A stretch of DNA of 32,908 nt. Source: Spirogloea muscicola. Its lineage: Eukaryota; Streptophyta; Zygnematophyceae; Spirogloeales; Spirogloeaceae. The notes under the pieces were generated by a model. The model searched no databases, was not told the DNA's origin, and was given only the letters and a program-made list of their open reading frames with translations. The stretch covers positions 1-32,908 of the forward strand of contig WELB01000300.1 of assembly GCA_009602725.1 (NCBI GenBank). The letters are read 5' to 3'. Of the stretch, positions 22,954 through 31,000 are shown in pieces; position 1 is the first letter of the stretch, and each line of letters opens with the position of its first letter. Both the position numbers and the translations under genes were made by a program.

Positions 22954-25032
22954 TCAGAACGCCTCCCTGTAGCAGTGAAATGTCTGGTGCGCATCAGAGG
23001 CCTCCGCACAAGCCTCCCTGCCAATGGAGCCAACACCCGTCAGCTGGTTGCAGAGGACTTCGAAGCACTTTTTGCAAGGGTGACTAGCAGTGTGCAGAGC
23101 GCCAGCTGACAGGCTTGACAGCTGACAGCTTGGACCCTGATACAACGACAGTGCGTGGAGTGGGTGTTTGGTAAGAGGGACTTACTTGACACTCTCAGTG
23201 ACAGCCAGAGCTCCACAGCAGCAGACGGTGATGGCAGGGCGCAAAGGCAACTCGGCCTTGAGCTGCCTGAAGATCTTCTTCCAGTCTGGTCGGGCAAAGA
23301 AGGTGCGTGCCCGGAGCCCTGTGTACGCAGACGGGATGTCCGTGTAGGCGCCTCGGACCTCTGCTTGGTCCAGTTGGGCGAGCTGCCGGTCCAAGCCCAT
23401 GCTGGGCTCGGTGACAAACAACGCCGCCTCAAAGTGCAGGTTGGGCTCGGCAGCGGCGCGCTCTTCCAGCTCGCGCAAGACCTCCGTGAACCACTCAAAC
23501 TGGTTCTGGGTCCGCGCCACCCAGTAGAAGTAGATGGAGCGCTGCGTGGGCTGCAGGCGGGCTGACGCGGTGAGAGCAGACGCCCCCAACACTGACGCAG
23601 AGTTGCTGTCAGCATGTTGGGAGGCGTGCGAGGTCAGCCTGTCCTTGAGATCCTCGTTCGCCTTGTCGCGCGCAATCTGGTAGAGCAGGTCCCTCAGGAT
23701 GGACGACGCAGGGGTCACACCGATGCCGCTGGCGACCAGGACGAGGACGTCCTCGCCCGCGAGGGTCTGGTGCACCTCGCCAAACGGCCCGTTGATGAAG
23801 ACGGTGGGGAACGGCGTGCAGGGGTTGCGGGAGTCCTCCCCGTAGAAGCTCGGGGTGAAGAGCTCGTAGACCTTGGAAGTCCAGGGGCCCACTACGCGGA
23901 TGTTGATGGTCAGGTACTCCTCATCGGGCGCGCTCGAGATGGTGAAGGGGTGCGGAGTCGAGCCAATCTGCTTGACGCACAGCGTGATGTACTGGCCGGA
24001 CTTGAACTGGAAGTTGGGCGGCTTCTCCAGCGCCAGCTTGAGCACCTTGCCAGGGAGGTGCTGCGCTGCCATGACCTTCCAGCCGACCAGCGAGGCGTTC
24101 TTGGCCACGATCCAGTTGAGGAGGTAGAGCACCCCGGGGCCGAGGTAGAACCAGTGGAAATAGGGGACCTGAACCAGCCTGGCAGAGCCATGCACAAAGA
24201 CGAGCACGTAGATGGGCAGGAAGAGGTCATGCGTATACTGGAAAGTCCGGAAGAATCGCTGGCGGGCCTGTGGGATCATGGCAAAGGCAGCCATGGGGAC
24301 GCTGAATATGACGAGCAGGAGGCCAGAGAAGCCCGTGACGGTCGTCAGGCCCCAGAAGGAGAAGAAGGACACCAGCTCGTCCGAGTACAAAAAGGTCTCG
24401 CGGAAGTAGCAGTTGATCTCAAACTGTGGCTGCGTGCAGATGTTGTAGAAGTTGAACATGTGTCCCACAGTGTGGAGGCCGAAGAAGAAGAAGGCATTGT
24501 AACCGATCACTTGGTGTAGCAGCAAGGCGTTGTCGATGGGGAAGATGAAGCGAACGGGTGTGTCCCGCAGGTACGTCCACATGTGATTGCAGACCATGAG
24601 CAGGAGGAGGGACAGATTGTACATGGAGCACTGCGCAGCGCCACGGGTTGTGGCGACGCCATAACCCGCGATGAGGCGCAGGCCGCCACGTTCCATCTCA
24701 AAAGCATAGGTGTACCACCGCTCTGCGTGACGAGGAGAAACGGGGGGGGGCCCCCCATGAGTGCACGAACTTGTTTGATCCATTGGGGTATTGGATTGCT
24801 CGGGCAGGCGCAAGAAATGTCCGCACGTGCGACTTGACGACGCCACAGTGGTGGCCATCCAGAGACTTCGCCAACAAGCAAGAGCTGCCTATTCGAGGAT
24901 GGGAGGGGGCAGGGAAAAGCGGGCTTACCAACGAAGAGGCCAATCTCCACGAGGAAATACAGGGTGAGCCATATCCAGAGGAGGCGATTCTCGACGATGC
25001 TGTCTATGAAGTGGTACCACAGCTTGCTGAGC
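22954..25032 (-). other. NADPH oxidase (ferric reductase-type) core of the DUOX-like gene
   Basis: The first helix is in exon 24929-25032 (NRLLWIWLTLYFLVEIGLF) and joins in phase as LFVERWYTYAFE. The 1,537-base exon 23186-24722 holds the rest. Haem histidines: HQVIGYNAFFFFGLH plus GH in one helix, and THDLFLPIYVLVFVHG (H-x12-H) in the other. FAD site: HPFTISSAP. NADPH site: NGPFGEVHQ, ASGIGVTPASSIL, YFYWVARTQNQFEWF and the CCG of VCCCGALAVTESV. The last 64-base exon gives EACAEASDAHQTFHCYREAF and stop, the aromatic-ending C-terminus of NOX enzymes. Confidence 0.95.
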
Positions 25033-28000
25033 CTGCGCATGAGGGGCGCGAGAGTGAGGGTCAGCCGGCGACAATGTGGGCTCACCCGGCTCCAGTCACC
25101 GCACCAATCAAAGCAGTGCTCGCTTTTCACACACACTAGGAAGGGCCTGCAAGAGGAGCCTAAGAAGGCCCCGTTGCCTTGCTCATGCACCTGGAGCGAG
25201 GCCGCGCGACCTCGGCAGCCTGCACCTCCTCTGCTTGTGCCATATCCTCCTCCAGGACACCTGCCCTGCCCCGTCCTATGCTCGGGTACGATTGCAGCTG
25301 ATGCACAGCCACCAGCACAAGGACCGACATACACCGTCAGTCACGTTGGTGAATGGCCCGAAGCACGCCTTGCTCACACCACCCGCTTTACAGTGGGACC
25401 TCAGACTGTGGTGCCGATCGAGCACCTGCGGGCCCTTGGTGAAGTCCCGGCGGCGCTGAACAATCAGTGTCGACCCTGGTCGAATGTTGTACTCTGCCAC
25501 TATGTCCCCGTCCCGGAGCTCCCTGAGGGGGTTCTGCTCCATGGTGAGCACCAGATCCTCGGCGGGGTCCAGGCCAAGCGTCTCGCTGACGCTGTGCTTG
25601 ACTTGCGCAATGGTGTCCATGGCATCAGCCACGAGATCGAGCGTGCCCACGGCCTTGTTCACATTGTCCTTCACCACCTGCAGAGTCACGATGCGAGTTA
25701 CAGACAAGAAGGAGCTGGCTACGCCCCACACCCTCTTTGCCGCCACCTTGAGGAGGACGAGGTTTCCAAGGACACCCTGCATGCTGACTGCGCACCTGCA
25801 GGAGGACTGTTCACCAGATGTCCTGCTCTAGCACAGACACCGTGATGCCAGGACGACTCGTGAGGGCTTTCGGTGTCACCAGAGGACAGGGCAACAGGTC
25901 GGAGTGCAACCACCCTCACCAGATTGATTTCGCCCTCGTAGACCGAGGCCAGGGGGCCGGAGCTGGCAACCAAGGGGCCCGAGTGCGAGACAATGCGCGT
26001 GGCATCATGGCGTGCAAACTCCTCCACTGTCAGGCCCTTCTTGGCGGAGTAGTCTGGCACAGCGGTGCCAGGCGGGGCCACGGCTTGCATGAACGAGTGC
26101 ATCTGCTGCTTCCGGAGCCCAGACACCACAGTTTCGCCTGCCAGCCACGCAGTCGTCAGGATCCACCACACACAAAGAGCTCCGAGGAGGGGAGCCTGGA
26201 TCAGGCATCCCTGCAAGCGACGTCCCCGTCCAGAGGCAAGCCAGAAGCTGGGCATCAGCCATCCCAGGCAATGGGCCGGTGCAGGGCCGTTCCCGGCGGG
26301 TGAGCGCAGTCTCACCACAGGAGAAGCGCGCGAAGATCATTTGGGCCTTTGCGAACGCGTCCTTGGCATAGAAGAGGCGGAAGAACCAGACCACGTCCTG
26401 CGCCACGATGTAGCCGGGCGGCAGCTTCTGCGTGCTCTCCAGCTTGAGGGCCAGCTCAAAGGTGGACCGTATGAAGAACGAGTTGGGGGATCTCCGGAAG
26501 GCGTCCGCAAGCTCCTGCCGGCCGATCACGGCTTCCAAGGGGTCATCCACCACCGTGGGCGCGAGGCCTGCGCCGGTGTCGGGCTCCTCACGGATGCCCA
26601 ACAGGCCGGAGAAGCGAATGCGTAGCGACCCTGAGAGGCCTGTGCAGCAAGGCGTGACCAAGGCGCGGGCACGAGGACGTCAGAGGAGCGTGCCACAGCT
26701 TGTCCTGAGTCGGAAGAGCAGAAGCGATGAGCATGCAGGGAGGGGCTCTGTGCGTCTGCCAGCAGCGCACACCTGGAGCACCCTCGCGAGTGTCCACCAG
26801 GCGCTTGATGATGTGACGCGATATGCCGTCGACCTCCTCCCTCCGCTTATCAGCGGTCTTGAGGCGCCCGCGCGCGATGGCAGAGCCAGCAACATCCGCT
26901 GTACTGTTGAGCAGGGGCGCATCAAGTCCCACAGCCTCACGGGCTCCGCTCACTCCCCTTGCCATGTCCTCGAACAGCTCTCGACACCGGTCAGTAGTGA
27001 TGAGGACATCGTGCCCCACGCGCACCTGGACATCGCGGGCTCGGCGACCATGAGCCAGACGCGCTTTCTCTCTCTCTCCGCAGGCGCACGTCCCGTGCAA
27101 GAATGGAGCAGGCTGGCAGGCTGGAGGCTCACCTCGAGCCAGAGCAGCTGGGCGGCGGCGTCGAGGGAGATGGCGTCGACGAGCTGCAGGGGGATGGTGC
27201 GCTCCACGTACAGCACCTTCTCGCCCTCAAAGGCCGGGGGCTTCTTGGCGAGGACGGCGAGGGCTGGGAACGCGTTGCCGGTGGTCTCGCAGACCAGGTT
27301 CCGGAGCTGGAGATACCTGACGGCATTCAGACCTGCAGGGCTCTTGAGCTCGGAGCAGTCCATGATGGTATGCCCCCGAGGCTCAAGCACCATCCACTTG
27401 GCCTCCTCCCTCAGGTCGGCGTTCTCGATGTCTGCAGCGAGCCGACAGAGTAGTGCCGCGGTCGGCCACCGGGCAGACAGGCGACCACAGAGGGAGCAAG
27501 CAGCCTCGGGAGGGAGGCGGCACCGACTTTCCCGCCGCTGGGCTCCTCGCCGTGACAAGGTTATCAGCAACGGCGGCACTCACGAGCGATGGGTGCCGTA
27601 CGGAAGCCGAGAACCAGGAAGCAGCTGGAGGCTCGCGTCCCCCGCTCCCCAAAGACAATCTCCTCGTCTCCGCCCTTCAAAGGGCTCGCAGCTGCAGCAG
27701 GGGAGAGGGGGCGCGGCTGCTGCTGCTTCAAGGTCCGAATGTGAGCAGGTCTCGGGGCGTGGCCTCGGCAACCGGTCACGACGGCAGACGCTGTTGTTCC
27801 TGAGGACCAGAGCCTCGCCCTCGAGCGGGTAGCAAGACCAGCAGCGTGAGCCACTCTCACCTCGCTGTGGGTTCTCGCCAGAGAGCTGGGCCCGCGGCAT
27901 GCTCTCGAGGATCTTGGATGGGTGATGCCTGCGCCACGGATTGCAGGCAAAGAAGGACCGCTTGGCTCCCCCCAGCTTGCTGGCAGTCAGCAGCCAGTAG

Positions 28001-31000
28001 GCTGCCGTGAGCAGCAGGGTGCACACAGAGGTCCCCACAAGCGTCCACAAGATGGGGTGCGTGTCGTCGGGGTAGTAGTCATGGTGCTGCAACCAGCCAC
28101 GCCCCCACCGCCTGGCACGTCAGGGGAGCTGAGACACCCGCTCGCGCAGGGTGTCGCTGCTCACGCTTCATGCCTCGGGGAGTTTGTGTCGCACTGGTCA
28201 CTCACCCCAGGCGCCGTGCAGTTGGCAAAGTCAAACTGGCTCAGCTGGAACGGCTGCGGGCAGTACTTGGGTTCATCCGAGGCCTGGAACAGGTTCTCTT
28301 GAAGCGACTCTCCAAACATGTCATAAATGTCCACCCTCCTGAAGTTGGCCGCGCCCAGGGAAAGGGGGGGGGGGGCTTGCTCAGGAATGAGAGCAGCCTC
28401 AGGCCAGCGAGCTGGCAGATGCCAATCGAGGGGCAGAGCAGCCGGATGGTGCCAGAAGCTGGCCCCTCAAAGAGGCAGACGCGAGGAAGCGAGGCGAGCT
28501 GTCTCACTTGAGGATGTGGGACAGCTTGGCTGCCTTTATGTCGGCAATCTCTTCCTCGGAGAAGAGGCGGTTCAACCGGTTCTCGTACCACCAGCGGTCC
28601 GCCTCCCTCAAGCTCGTGAAGACGTTGAGCAGGATCGCTCTGCACACATGCACCAGCACTCAGCGACCGGGGCACCTTTGACGACCCCACCCACTCGAGC
28701 GCGTGGACGAGATGCAGACCCTCCTTGAAGCAAGGAGGAGGAGGACATCGAGGGTGGTCAGAGTGCACGTACTTGAACAGGCCGCCGGGCCCGTTGCGCG
28801 TGGTCTCCAGGATGCCGCCGACCCAGATGTCAATGTTGTTGATGTCGTTGTTGTAGAGCTCCTTGAGCTTACGAGCCAGGCGGTCCTTCGTATGAGTGCC
28901 GTCGTCGTCAGTGCCCTCCTGGCCGGCGACGATCTCCTCAAAGGTCGTGTACTCGGGCAGGCCGTACTCCCTCCGAGCAGTCTGCGCACGAGGTTCTCAT
29001 GGAGGTCGTCAGCCCCACTGACTGCCCAGCACGCTGCCCGAGCAACGGTGCTGCCAGCGGGGCCTTGTCTGCTCCGGGGCCTTGTCTGATCAAGGCCTGC
29101 GACGGGATCGGCGTCCCAATCCCCCTGTGGGTGCAACAGCAGCGATATCTCACCTGGAAGTCTGGCAAGCCAGTCTCCCGCCCGCGCTGGATGTTGATGG
29201 CCTGCGTCATGCAATGCCCGGGCGCTGGGCTCGTCAGTCCTCGCCGCGTGCTCAGTGCAGGACGCGGTCCAGCGGGCCGCCGTCCCGCAACGGCAGGTCC
29301 CTCCAGGCTGCGATCGCCGGCTGCCCAGCGAGCCCTCGGCTCCACATGCAGGCAGGGAGCCCAGCTGTTGCCAAGGGCTTTCTAGAGCGACGACAGGACT
29401 GGGCATGCAGCAGCCTACCATGAGGTCGCGGCGATCGAACTCGGGTGGACCGAAGACAAAGCCACGGAGGTCCTCGGTGATGATGTTGTCCTCGCGCTCG
29501 CACCGCTGCGAAGCCAGGCCCATGAAGACCTCCTCGATGGTGACGTGCGTGAGCACGGTGGGAGAGTTGAAGTAGCTGTTGCACGTGCGGATGTTGTGTT
29601 TGCCCGAGAGGACCGTGTGCGGGTCCGCCTGCAGCCTCGGTGACAGACCCACGCCGTCAGTCCGCCTGTGAGGCCCACAGGCCCTCCTGTCCCAGGTGGC
29701 CAGCATGCCAGAGAGATACAGGAGGGCGCCGCGTCGTGCGACCGACCTTTGGATTCATGTCGCGGAATTTGCAGGTCTTGTCCCGGAGAAACACCCCGGG
29801 GGTCACCAGCGTGTGTCCAAACCTCATCGCGGCACTCTGCGGGGGCAGGATCGGGGTCAGCCAGGCTCCCCGTGCTCGTCTGAGTCGAGCAGGTGTGAAC
29901 TCAGGAGCCAAGGCAAGCTGCCCGCTCTGCGGAGGCCCCAGGCGACAGGGCCGCCCGGGCCAGGGAAGGGGCCGACGTTGCACCTGGAACTCGACGGGGA
30001 CCGAAGGGAAGGTTTTGGGCTTGTGCCCTTCGTAGGCTGGAATAGTCACGACGGGGCCAAGCCACGCGGGCAGCCACTCGTCCATCAGGATGTGCTGCGA
30101 GCGGCGGACGACAGGCGACGCGCTTGGCTTGTCAGCATCCGGTGCACGGCAGCCAGCCCCCCGCCAGCGACTGCAAGTGGCGCCGAGGCGCAGGCGCATC
30201 CTGGCGGGCCGGTCAGCAACCTGGTAGGTGGCAACCACGAACTGGCGGGCTCGGTGGAACAGCTGCTCGTCGGTCCAAGTGGGGTGCTGCAGCTTCAGCT
30301 GCTCGCAGTACCAGTTGTGATGGCGGAACCACAGCACCTGGAAGGACAGCTGTACAAGCCAGGCACAGGACGGTCCGAAGGTCAGTGCTGCGTCCTGTCA
30401 CGGGCATCGGCACAGGGAGAGCCTGTGTATGCCGCCGGCTTTTTGTGCTGCCCGCCGAAGCGGCTGAGAGCACCCGTCAACCGCAGCCGAGCCTTCCAAC
30501 AATGCCAGCGCTCACCAGGTAAGGGTTCTCCTCCCCACGGGGGTTGCCGATCCCTGCCGCCACACCAGAGAGACGGAGAGAGCGAGAGAGGAAGGCATCA
30601 GGCACATGAAGCCTCCGCCTGTCGAGCGAGTCCTGCCAGCATCCCGTGCAGCAGCGAGGAGCGGGGCTGCCGAGGCTCGGACCGCAGCACCCAGCCGGAG
30701 CATGCAGGACCGCAAACAGCATCGTGCGACTGTGTCGGGGCGACAGAGCTGTGGAGCACGAGAAAGGAGGGTGGGGCACGGACTGAAGAGGCGGGAGGCT
30801 GGCTTGTAGTGGTGGTCGAGGGGCAGCGTCGGGTTGAAAATCGGCAGTCCCACTTCGTTGTGGGCGGGATAGCCAGGACTGCAGCCGAGAGCGCGACCGG
30901 AGATGAACGTGTGAGTCGAGAAGTTGCATCCGTGCATGCACACCTCCCCCGGCATCGGCAGGAGGAGAGGCGCAATCAAGTCGCGCACGACCAACCCCCC

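Noticed and set aside
23614-24519. 301-codon plus-strand frame opposite the NOX core
   Set aside because: Shadow of the large NOX exon, rich in Glu/Val/Arg as expected of the complement; no independent motif.
27861-28638. DUOX-like region as two genes (separate peroxidase and NOX)
   Set aside because: Exons 28508-28639, 28206-28338, 27861-28086 and 27584-27691 join in phase and carry the DUOX-type peroxidase end, transmembrane helix and PH-like start, so the halves are continuous in this model.
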